Shown here: one piece after another, positions 27,299-35,231 of the stretch
Position numbering within the stretch: the stretch's first letter is position 1
Layout: every line of letters begins with the position of its first letter
Source: Roseivirga sp. UBA6061
GTDB lineage: Bacteria > Bacteroidota > Bacteroidia > Cytophagales > Cyclobacteriaceae
Direction of reading: 5' to 3'
DNA: 64,000 nucleotides
NCBI GenBank assembly: GCA_002427745.1
Contig: DIYF01000003.1
Location: 7,174 to 71,173, forward strand
Program-made: the position numbers and the translations under genes
Notes under the pieces: generated by a model
The model's input: only the letters and a program-made list of their open reading frames with translations
Databases searched by the model: none
Told to the model about the DNA's origin: nothing

Positions 27299-30139
27299 AT
27301 GAGCACGCGGATTGTACTCATTTTACTTTGCCTGAGCCTTATAGGGTCGACACTACCGGCCCAGTCCGTTGGCATAGGTACTGATCGGTTCAAGCCCGAT
27401 GCTTCCGCCATTCTTGAACTTAGATCAGACACCAAGGGACTCCTGATTCCCAGGCTTACCAGTGATCAGCGTAATAGAATTGATCAGCCTTCAACCGGTC
27501 TGTTGATTTATCAGACCGATGTGGCTCCGGGATTTTTCTACTACAACGGCACACAATGGGTGACCATATTATCCCTAAACAATCTTCCGGTTGATGACGA
27601 TCAGTTGATCAGCTTCGATCCGGTAAACTATATGCTCACCCTTGAGAATGGAGGTGCAGTTGATCTTTCCATTCTCAGAAACGGCCGCAGTTTAGAGTCG
27701 ACTGTGGATAATGGAGACGGGACCATCACTTTTGTTTACAATGATGGGACCTCATTTGTCACTTCCGACCTGAGAGGTCCGAAAGGTGATCGTGGTCCGG
27801 CCGGTAAGGATGCCAATACCCTCCTTACCGGCAACTCCTCTCCTGCCAGTGATTTGGGCAATGAAGGAGACATCTTTCTGGATACTGTCCTGCAAAAACT
27901 CTATGGCCCCAAAACAAGCTCTGGCTGGGGTACCGGGGTTACACTGATCGGAAAGGCCGGTGAAAACGGGCTTGATGGCCAGGATGGCACCCATGGCAAA
28001 GACGGGACAAACGGCCTGGATGGGCGCACAATTCACAACGGAACAACCGACCCGGCCGCTACAACCGGTAACGATGGAGACCTTTACATCAATACAATTA
28101 CATTCGACTTCTTTGGGCCAAAGGCTACCGGCAATTGGGGTCCTCCGATTTCACTGGTAGGCCCAAAAGGAGTCGATGGAAAGGACGGAACCAACGGCAA
28201 AGACGGCCTGGACGGACACAGCATATTGAGCGGAAGCACAAACCCGGACAATGCCCTTGGCAATGACGGAGATATTTACCTGAACACGACCTTGTTCAAC
28301 TTTTTTGGACCCAAAACCGGAGGAAACTGGGGGACGCCCGTTTCCCTGGTAGGGCCCAAAGGTACAGATGGCAAAGACGGAGCAGATGGCACTAATGGTA
28401 AGGATGGAGCTGATGGCGCCAACGGCAGGGACGGCATAGACGGTAATAATGGAATAGACGGAAAATCCCTCCTGCATGCCGCAACAGCTCCCCCAGCCAG
28501 TCTCGGAAACGAAGGAGATTTCTTTATCAATACCGCCACCTCAGAGCTATACGGACCTAAATCAGGTGCAGGCTGGGGAGCTGCCGTTTCACTAGTAGGT
28601 CAGCCAGGTAATGATGGAAAGGACGGGCAGAATGGTGCAGACGGAGCAGATGGTAAGGATGGCATAAATGGTATTAATGGCGCTGATGGCCAGGACGGCA
28701 CCGATGGTATTGATGGAAAAACCATTCACAATGGTACAGGAACTCCCGACCCCGTTCTGGGAAATGATGGCGACCTCTACCTGAATACGGCCTCTTCCAC
28801 TCTCTTCGGGCCTAAGACAGGCGGAGCCTGGGGTACAGGAGTTCCGCTTATCGGAGCCTCCGGGGCTGACGGAAATAATGGTATTGATGGCAAGGATGGA
28901 CTGGACGGGGCTGACGGGTCAAACGGTACGGATGGTGCTGATGGCCGCACTATTCTCAGTGGCACTACAAACCCCACCAGTGGAACAGGTGTGGACGGAG
29001 ATTTCTTTCTCAATACCAACACTCAAGTACTATTTGGCCCTAAAACTACAGGTACCTGGAACAGCGGTGTCAGCCTGGTGGGAGTAGGCATCCAGTCTTC
29101 TGCCGATAATCCCGATGGCTCCATTACCTTCAATTTCACGGATGGTACCTCCTTTACATCCCAGCCTGACGGAGATTTCAGCAGTACCAACGAACTCATT
29201 TCTCAACTCAAACTGAGTGGCAAAACACTTCAAATCACTGAAAATGGAACTACTCAGTCCATAGACCTCAGCGCCATAAGCAGCACCACACAGATCACTG
29301 ACAGCGATGAGAATACAACCATTACGGTAGATCAGAACGACAACGATGACAATATCATCCGCTTTATAGCCGGAGGCACAGAAGCTTTAAGACTCAACAG
29401 CAAGACGCTGGAATTTGTCAACAACCTGGGCACGGTGGCCATTGGTGAAAACACTGCCATGAATAATTCCGGAGCAGGTAATGTAGCCATAGGTACGGAG
29501 GCAGCCTTTCAAAACACCAGCGGCCGGTTTAACCTGGCTCTGGGGTACCGTGCTCTCAGACAAAACAGTACGGGCGAGGGTAATATTGCCATTGGTTACA
29601 ATGCCGGCTTTAATGAAACCGGTAGCAACAAACTGTACATCGACAACTCAAACACCAACAAACCTCTTATCTGGGGCGATTTTGCCAATGACATCACTAA
29701 TATCAATGGCCGGTTGGGCATAGGGGTTGCCTCCCCCTCCGGCATCACCAATGAGCTGGAAGTGAATGGTAGTGCTGTAATGATCAGTCTAACTGAAACC
29801 TCAGATCAGCGCTTTAAAAAGAACATCACAGAACTCACAGGTTCCCTGGCCAAAATACAGCGTTTGCGAGGTGTATCCTTTGATTGGAAGACCGATGAAT
29901 TTCCTCAAAAACGTTTTAAACCAGGAACACAGATCGGCTTTATCGCTCAGGAGGTATTGGACGTTTTCCCCCAGCTGGTGTCCCGGTCTTCTGATGGATA
30001 TTATGCGGTCTCCTACTCAGGTATGACTCCCGTGCTGGTAGAAGCCCTGAAAGAACAGCAAACTCAGATCGAGGACCTTCAGAAGATGATATCGGAACTG
30101 AAAGCAGAACTCACCGCACTGAAGGAAAAAGTAAAGTAG
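27299..30139 (+). CDS. Collagen-like fibre protein with S74 self-cleaving chaperone domain
   Basis: A 946-residue exported protein. The signal (IVLILLCLSLIGSTLPAQS) precedes a head region (~25-165) with GIGTDRFKPDASAILELRS, as in many Bacteroidota tail-fibre-like proteins. Then come six alternating units (~165-600): a Gly-X-Y collagen stretch (GKDG, GADG, GTDG repeats) and a ~47-residue block with GN(D/E)GD...N.....GPK..G.WG. After a spacer, hexapeptide-like AIGENTAM and AIGTEAAF repeats lead to a peptidase S74 domain starting at Ser835 (SDQRFKKNI). Ser835 and Lys840 match the Ser-Lys pair, five residues apart, used for autocleavage in endosialidase-type chaperones. A C-terminal coiled coil (~915-946) should trimerise it. 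Confidence 0.92.
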   Translation: MSTRIVLILLCLSLIGSTLPAQSVGIGTDRFKPDASAILELRSDTKGLLIPRLTSDQRNRIDQPSTGLLIYQTDVAPGFFYYNGTQWVTILSLNNLPVDDDQLISFDPVNYMLTLENGGAVDLSILRNGRSLESTVDNGDGTITFVYNDGTSFVTSDLRGPKGDRGPAGKDANTLLTGNSSPASDLGNEGDIFLDTVLQKLYGPKTSSGWGTGVTLIGKAGENGLDGQDGTHGKDGTNGLDGRTIHNGTTDPAATTGNDGDLYINTITFDFFGPKATGNWGPPISLVGPKGVDGKDGTNGKDGLDGHSILSGSTNPDNALGNDGDIYLNTTLFNFFGPKTGGNWGTPVSLVGPKGTDGKDGADGTNGKDGADGANGRDGIDGNNGIDGKSLLHAATAPPASLGNEGDFFINTATSELYGPKSGAGWGAAVSLVGQPGNDGKDGQNGADGADGKDGINGINGADGQDGTDGIDGKTIHNGTGTPDPVLGNDGDLYLNTASSTLFGPKTGGAWGTGVPLIGASGADGNNGIDGKDGLDGADGSNGTDGADGRTILSGTTNPTSGTGVDGDFFLNTNTQVLFGPKTTGTWNSGVSLVGVGIQSSADNPDGSITFNFTDGTSFTSQPDGDFSSTNELISQLKLSGKTLQITENGTTQSIDLSAISSTTQITDSDENTTITVDQNDNDDNIIRFIAGGTEALRLNSKTLEFVNNLGTVAIGENTAMNNSGAGNVAIGTEAAFQNTSGRFNLALGYRALRQNSTGEGNIAIGYNAGFNETGSNKLYIDNSNTNKPLIWGDFANDITNINGRLGIGVASPSGITNELEVNGSAVMISLTETSDQRFKKNITELTGSLAKIQRLRGVSFDWKTDEFPQKRFKPGTQIGFIAQEVLDVFPQLVSRSSDGYYAVSYSGMTPVLVEALKEQQTQIEDLQKMISELKAELTALKEKVK

Positions 30140-30140
30140 A

Positions 30141-31241
30141 ATGACCATGAAAGGACATATCCCGGTTCTTTGCTCGCTTATCTTTCTCATCTGCTGGAAC
30201 AACTCATATGGGCAGGGAAATCTGGTAATAGACGAAGGTACGGTCCTGAATATATCAGAAGGCACTGCTTTCACCATCCGGAATACCCATCTCATAAACC
30301 ATGGCGATCTGACCTCAGAAAACAGCACGCTTCACCTGATGACCCGAACCGGGGATATCAACCTGGAGGGTAATGCATTTTCAGTGGCAAACCTGGCCAT
30401 TGAAGCCAGAGAGCATACAGTCAATCTGGCTACTACCCTGGAAGTCAGAGAAGAGTTAAAGCTTGTTTCTGGTATACTGGACCTGAGGGCTTCTGAACTC
30501 CTTCTAGGTGAAAGCTCAGGAAGGATCACCGGGGAAAGCAATCAAAACCGAATTACAGCATCAGACGGTGGAGAGATTGTGAAAATCGCTGAGCTGATTA
30601 GCCCCAACCGTAACAACCCCGGTAACCTTGGTATTGAAATCACCTGTAGTGAAAATCTCGGCAGAACAGAGATCCGGAGAGGACATATCCCTTCGTCTCT
30701 GCCTGCCGGTATGAGCGTAGCCAGGTATTTCAGGGTAATTCCCGGGGCACCGGTCAGTCAGAACGTTCAGCTTCGTTTTTACTTTCTGGATGCAGAAAAG
30801 AACGAAGAAACAGAAAAGCATCAGATATGGAAGAAGAGCCGGAATCGCTGGCAGTCACTGAAAACTGAAGCGCTGTCAGCTCCTACTGACCCCATGTCGA
30901 ATTGGGTGAGCGGAATTGATTTTGAACTGGCCCCTCAGTACATAGTAGGCCCTGAACAGCAGCTGGAAGAATCGCTCGGTTCGATCCCCAGTGCCTTTAC
31001 TCCTAATGCCGATGGTGTCAATGACTATTTTGAAATCCCCTGGATTCAGAACCATCCGGAGGCGCAGGTATCGATTTTTGACCGTTGGGGTGAATTGATA
31101 TTCAGAGAGACCGGGTATCACCGCACCCCCTGGAATGGTAAGCATAAAGGTAAGACGCTGCCCTCTTCTACCTTCTTCTACATCATCCGGTTTCCTGCGG
31201 GAAAGGCCCCTCTTAAAGGAAAAATCTCTATCGTTCGATGA
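30141..31241 (+). CDS. Exported protein with gliding-type (type B) T9SS C-terminal domain
   Basis: A 366-residue protein with a signal peptide (IPVLCSLIFLICWNNSYGQ). A beta-helix-like middle (residues ~25-150) has LVIDEGTVLNISEGTAFTI and related repeats. The C-terminal domain (~285-366) is of the gliding-motility-associated type: SAFTPNADGVNDYFEI, VSIFDRWGELIF, then GTW-like TPWNGKHKGKTLPSSTFFYII. Type B tails route proteins through T9SS and usually depend on a PorP/SprF-type partner, which is exactly the next gene; the start codon of that gene overlaps this stop by four bases. It is short for an adhesin, so it may be a base or cap protein for the collagen-like fibre. Confidence 0.9.
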   Translation: MTMKGHIPVLCSLIFLICWNNSYGQGNLVIDEGTVLNISEGTAFTIRNTHLINHGDLTSENSTLHLMTRTGDINLEGNAFSVANLAIEAREHTVNLATTLEVREELKLVSGILDLRASELLLGESSGRITGESNQNRITASDGGEIVKIAELISPNRNNPGNLGIEITCSENLGRTEIRRGHIPSSLPAGMSVARYFRVIPGAPVSQNVQLRFYFLDAEKNEETEKHQIWKKSRNRWQSLKTEALSAPTDPMSNWVSGIDFELAPQYIVGPEQQLEESLGSIPSAFTPNADGVNDYFEIPWIQNHPEAQVSIFDRWGELIFRETGYHRTPWNGKHKGKTLPSSTFFYIIRFPAGKAPLKGKISIVR

Positions 31242-32233
31242 AGTGGCTGCTTAAATACTCTTTGATATTGGTGGCTTCCTGCTTGTCAGGAGCACTTAAG
31301 GCACAACAGCTGGCTCAGTACAGCCAGTACCTGGACAATTACTTCCTGGTGAACTCAGCGGCCACCAATATTCAAAACAACTTACAGTTGGATTTCGGCT
31401 TTCGCCATTACTGGACAGATTTTCAGGGAAGCCCCAAAACTGTCTATTTATCAGCCTATGCACCACTTTCCAGGCCAGATGCCTCGCAACACATGCAATC
31501 TGCCATGCGCCTTACTGACAACCTCGACACGGCACGACTGAACACCAGTCTGGCCCCAAAATCTAATCATGTGGCAGGAATGATCATCACGCAGGATGAT
31601 ATCGGCCTGTTCCGGAAAACAACCAACCACTTCACCTATAGCTTCCATATGCAGCTTACTGAACAGTTGAGGATTTCCGTGTCTCCCAAGGTAGGTTGGG
31701 TTCACCTTTCTCTGAATGACGACCTCAGAGTGCTTGACCCAAATGATCAGCCTTTTCAACAATTCCTTGATAACTATCAAAGACAGGGTATGCTGGACCT
31801 GGGTTTTGGCATGTGGCTCTATTCGGACAAGTTTTTTCTAGGCTACTCCCTGGAACAGCTGACGCAAAACAGAGGTTTTCGGTCACAGGAACTGGATGGA
31901 TTTGAGTTTCAGGCTCACCATTTTCTCATGGCAGGTCACCGGTTTTCTGTAAGCCCAAGGATCAGTCTCATCCCTCACATGCTCATTCGCTATGTCAATG
32001 ACCATGCTTCGAGTATAGATATGAGTCTGAGAGCAGAATATGGTCAGCGATTTTGGGCTGGTCTTTCCTACCGCAGACAAAATGCTCTGGTGGTCATGTT
32101 TGGGGTTGTAGTTTCTGACCAGCTCTCCTTCGGGTACTCGTTTGATCACAGTACTAACATCAATACACTCAATCGCATCAATGCCCATGAATTCAGTCTG
32201 AGCATGAACCTTTTCCCAAATCTCCATAAATAA
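31238..32233 (+). CDS. PorP/SprF family type IX secretion membrane protein
   Basis: A 331-residue outer-membrane beta-barrel of the PorP/SprF family. A signal peptide ends near ALKAQQ, followed by the family start QLAQYSQYLDNYFLVNSAATN, then HYWTDFQGSPKTVYLSAYAPL, GMIITQDDIGLFRKT and the barrel strand SPRISLIPHMLIRY. The end (NAHEFSLSMNLF) is typical of these barrels. SprF is needed for secretion of the adhesin SprB in Flavobacterium, and PorP for T9SS work in Porphyromonas; copies beside type B substrates act as dedicated partners. It overlaps the upstream gene and lies 7 bases from the OmpA-type gene. Confidence 0.92.
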   Translation: MKWLLKYSLILVASCLSGALKAQQLAQYSQYLDNYFLVNSAATNIQNNLQLDFGFRHYWTDFQGSPKTVYLSAYAPLSRPDASQHMQSAMRLTDNLDTARLNTSLAPKSNHVAGMIITQDDIGLFRKTTNHFTYSFHMQLTEQLRISVSPKVGWVHLSLNDDLRVLDPNDQPFQQFLDNYQRQGMLDLGFGMWLYSDKFFLGYSLEQLTQNRGFRSQELDGFEFQAHHFLMAGHRFSVSPRISLIPHMLIRYVNDHASSIDMSLRAEYGQRFWAGLSYRRQNALVVMFGVVVSDQLSFGYSFDHSTNINTLNRINAHEFSLSMNLFPNLHK

Positions 32234-32240
32234 CCCGGCT

Positions 32241-33620
32241 ATGAAAAAGTGTTTTCTCTTTACAATTCTCGGTGCAATCATCGTTTTGACCAGTCAGGCG
32301 CAGGAAAAGAGACTTACCTCTACCCCTCCCCTGAGCATTAACAAGATAAATACACCTGACCTTGAAGAAGCCGTTCCCTTTATTACCCTTGACGGTAAAC
32401 GGATTTACTTCACAAGAACCAATGACCAGTCTTCCTCTATTTTAAAAAACAAAGTACTCCATGAGATATGGTACGCCAATTTTAGCGAAGGAGGAGAACT
32501 GGAGGTGAAAAAAGCGCCCAGGCCTTTAAATGCAGGACTAAACTCAGCTGTAATCGGGTTCAATTATGACGGTACCACCCTCTATCTTTTCGGTACTTAC
32601 AACAAACTCTTCCGTGAACAAAAGGGGATTTCTTTTTCGAGTCTTGTCAATGAGCAATGGAGCAAACCCCTGAAACTCAAAATACCGGATTTAGATATTG
32701 AAGGAGGTTTCTATGGGCTTTATATGCACCCCTCTGAAAAGGTGCTGCTGATTTCAAAAGGAGTGGCCGGGAATGAAGACCTTTATGTCTCCCTCCGCGA
32801 AACTGACGATCAATGGTCGGCCCCGAAAAGCCTCGGGGCGGTCATCAACACACCTGACTTCGAAATATCTCCCTTTATTACAGAAGATCAGCAGCATCTG
32901 TTTTTCAGCCGGGGAAGCAGTACAGGAGACACCGATATTTTTCATGCAAAAAGGCTCGATCAGAGCTGGACGAACTGGTCTGTTCCTCAAAGGCTCCTTT
33001 CTCCCATTAATTCCAAAGGTTTTGACGCCTACTTTTCCATGCTTCCGGACAGCACCGTGGTATTTTCCAGCAATCGTGCCGGAACCAGTGACATCTACCT
33101 GGCCAAGCTCATGGTCACCGACACTACCATTTCAGAACCTTTACCGGTTACGAAAATTCAGAAGGAAAATGAACCCACTACCCCACTGCTGAAAACTATT
33201 GAACCCGAGGCAACCGCTAAGAACTATGTTTTTTTTGGCTTTAATGAAGCCTCACTGGAAGCAAACCAAAAACCAGCACTAGACCAGGTGGTTGCCTTTT
33301 TAGAGAGAAACCCCGACCTGCGGGTAGAAATCGGTGGGCATGCTGATCATATTGACACTGAACCTTTTAACCAGGAGCTTTCCAGCCGAAGAGCACGCAC
33401 CGTGACCAACTATTTGGTATCACAGGGTATTGAACCAGGCAGATTACGCTCCATCGGATACGGAGAACTATTGCCTGTCGCCAACAACGAACACCCCTAT
33501 GGACGCAGTCTCAACCGCAGAGTAGAAATCAAATGGCTGAATGTGAGTGGTCAGGTTGCTAGTCGGATGCCTGAAGATTCTCGCGTCATCGCAGGTTCTG
33601 AAACCTCAGGTGGTTTTTAG
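32241..33620 (+). CDS. OmpA-family protein with PD40-like repeats
   Basis: A 459-residue exported protein. A signal peptide (FLFTILGAIIVLTSQAQ) is followed by a WD40-like/PD40 propeller (~35-300), with EAVPFITLDGKRIYFTR, EISPFITEDQQHLFFSR and FDAYFSMLPDSTVVFSS. The OmpA peptidoglycan-binding domain (~325-450) has FFGFNEASLEANQ, GHADHIDTEPFNQELSSRRA and the C-terminal GYGELLP...GRSLNRRVEI. The fold order is like PorE/SprE-linked OmpA proteins of T9SS. It should tie the outer-membrane part of the operon's system to peptidoglycan. It is the last gene; an inverted repeat follows. Confidence 0.92.
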   Translation: MKKCFLFTILGAIIVLTSQAQEKRLTSTPPLSINKINTPDLEEAVPFITLDGKRIYFTRTNDQSSSILKNKVLHEIWYANFSEGGELEVKKAPRPLNAGLNSAVIGFNYDGTTLYLFGTYNKLFREQKGISFSSLVNEQWSKPLKLKIPDLDIEGGFYGLYMHPSEKVLLISKGVAGNEDLYVSLRETDDQWSAPKSLGAVINTPDFEISPFITEDQQHLFFSRGSSTGDTDIFHAKRLDQSWTNWSVPQRLLSPINSKGFDAYFSMLPDSTVVFSSNRAGTSDIYLAKLMVTDTTISEPLPVTKIQKENEPTTPLLKTIEPEATAKNYVFFGFNEASLEANQKPALDQVVAFLERNPDLRVEIGGHADHIDTEPFNQELSSRRARTVTNYLVSQGIEPGRLRSIGYGELLPVANNEHPYGRSLNRRVEIKWLNVSGQVASRMPEDSRVIAGSETSGGF

Positions 33621-33626
33621 GATTCA

Positions 33627-33687
33627 AATGATGAGTGTTGAATTGTCTGTGGCCGCATCCAACATTCACAATTCAACATTCATCATT
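33627..33687. repeat. Inverted repeat of heptamer type, copy 2
   Basis: AATGATGAGTGTTGAATTGT (33627-33646) pairs with ACAATTCAACATTCATCATT (33668-33687); the one difference still allows a G-U pair in RNA. It lies between convergent stops at 33620 (plus) and 33698 (minus). The 17-base core ATTCAACATTCATCATT is identical to bases 18591-18607 in copy 1. Confidence 0.85.
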
Positions 33688-33697
33688 CATAACCACA

Positions 33698-35095
33698 TCA
33701 CCATTCCGTATGGAAATGTCCCTCCCTGTCAATACGCTCATAGGTATGAGAGCCGAAATAATCTCTCTGCGCCTGGATCAGGTTTAAGGGCAGTCTTTCA
33801 GAACGGAAAGCATTGAAATAATTGGCACTGGCACTGAGCCCGGCTACAGAAATACCCGCGTTCAATGCTACATCCACCACCTTGTTCACTGAGGACCAAA
33901 GGTCATTCACGTCCTTGACAATCTCATCATGGAACAGCAGATGTGTCAGGTCCGGGTCGTTGCCATAAGCATCTGTGATGGTTTCCAGGAGTTTGGCTCT
34001 GATGATACAGCCACCTCTCCAGATTTTAGCGATATTCTCAAGGTTAAGGCCATATTCATACTTCTCCGAAGCCTCCGCCAGCTGCTTCATGCCCTGAGCG
34101 AAAGTGATGATAAAACCAAAATAGACCGCATCTTCCAGTTCTTCGATAGTAATCATGGTCGGATCCCACTGAGACTTCGGATAAAGCGCCATGGCTTTGG
34201 CCCGCTCGTCTTTAAAACTGGAAATGGCTCGCATACTTACTGAAGCGTCAATAGCCGGAATAGGCGTACCCAAATCCATAGCATTCTGCGAAATCCATTT
34301 GCCCGTTCCCTTTTGCTTGGCTTTATCTGAAATCACATCAATCAGATCCTTGCCCGTAAGCTCATCCCGCTTGAGGAAGATATCTGAGGTAATCTCCATT
34401 AAAAAGGACTGTAACCTACCCTCGTTCCATTCTCCGAATTTTTCAGAAATCCCGAGGTTGGTCATGCCCAGGCCATACTTCATCATATCGTAAGCCTCAG
34501 CAATCAGCTGCATCAGCGCATATTCAATGCCGTTGTGAACCATTTTCACATAATGGCCGCTTGAACCATTACCTACATGGGCCACACAGGAATCTTCTCC
34601 CACCTTGGCAGATACCGCCTCAAAAATGGGTCGTACGTGTTCATAATGTGTTGCATTACCACCCACCATAATACTGGGGCCGAGACGGGCACCTTCTGCC
34701 CCACCGGAGACACCCGTACCAAAGAAATGAATGCCTTTTTCTGCCAGCTCCCTGAACCTTCTGTCGGTATCAGGAAAAAACGAATTCCCTCCATCAATAA
34801 TGATATCACCTTCATCGAGGTGAGGCAGCAAATCCGCAATAACGATATCAACAATTTTACCGGCCGGTACCAGCAGCATGATTTTTCTGGGACTACTGAG
34901 CATGGCTGCAAATTCAGCCACTTCAGTGGTGCCATCCACGGGTTTACCCTCGCCCTCTTCTTTCAGTCTGGCCAGCATATCATCGCTGGTATCCAGTCCA
35001 TAAGCCGAAAAGCCATGGTCAGCTACATTCAGAATGAAGTTTCTGCCCATTACTCCCAGGCCTACCAGCCCGAAATCATATTGTTGATCTGACAT
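33698..35095 (-). CDS. gnd: 6-phosphogluconate dehydrogenase (decarboxylating)
   Basis: A 465-residue enzyme of normal length. The NADP-binding motif is GLVGLGVMGRN (residues 9-19). It has LVPAGKIVD, DIIIDGGNSFFPDT, GTGVSGGAEGARLGPSIMVGG, the catalytic-Lys motif GSSGHYVKMVHNGIEY, and the C-terminal LNLIQAQRDYFGSHTYER. It turns 6-phosphogluconate into ribulose-5-phosphate, making NADPH. It is divergent from zwf-pgl, which supply its substrate, across 136 bases that should hold both promoters. Confidence 0.96.
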   Translation of the reverse strand: MSDQQYDFGLVGLGVMGRNFILNVADHGFSAYGLDTSDDMLARLKEEGEGKPVDGTTEVAEFAAMLSSPRKIMLLVPAGKIVDIVIADLLPHLDEGDIIIDGGNSFFPDTDRRFRELAEKGIHFFGTGVSGGAEGARLGPSIMVGGNATHYEHVRPIFEAVSAKVGEDSCVAHVGNGSSGHYVKMVHNGIEYALMQLIAEAYDMMKYGLGMTNLGISEKFGEWNEGRLQSFLMEITSDIFLKRDELTGKDLIDVISDKAKQKGTGKWISQNAMDLGTPIPAIDASVSMRAISSFKDERAKAMALYPKSQWDPTMITIEELEDAVYFGFIITFAQGMKQLAEASEKYEYGLNLENIAKIWRGGCIIRAKLLETITDAYGNDPDLTHLLFHDEIVKDVNDLWSSVNKVVDVALNAGISVAGLSASANYFNAFRSERLPLNLIQAQRDYFGSHTYERIDREGHFHTEW

Positions 35096-35161
35096 ATTTT
35101 TCCTTTATGGATGAACCTTATTTGGTTGGGAAACATTCCATTGAGAAATGTTCTTTTTATT

Positions 35162-35192
35162 TTGAAGCTGGTATGCTTCTTTAATAGTTTCG
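35162..35192 (+). promoter_or_regulatory. Likely promoter of zwf-pgl
   Basis: TTG at 35162-35164, then 20 bases, then TAGTTTCG at 35185-35192, one base off TAnnTTTG. The predicted start is near 35199, about 33 bases before the zwf ATG. An imperfect dyad AACATT/AATGTT (35132-35152) lies just upstream and could be shared with gnd. Confidence 0.5.
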
Positions 35193-35231
35193 CCACAAAG
35201 AAAGCAACCTGCCGGAATCAATAAAAACTAA

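Noticed and set aside
27780-28960. Short DNA repeats (GGxAAxGACGG-type) that look like a tandem or CRISPR-like array
   Set aside because: They are in one open frame and spell Gly-X-Y collagen repeats; there are no constant repeats with unique spacers.
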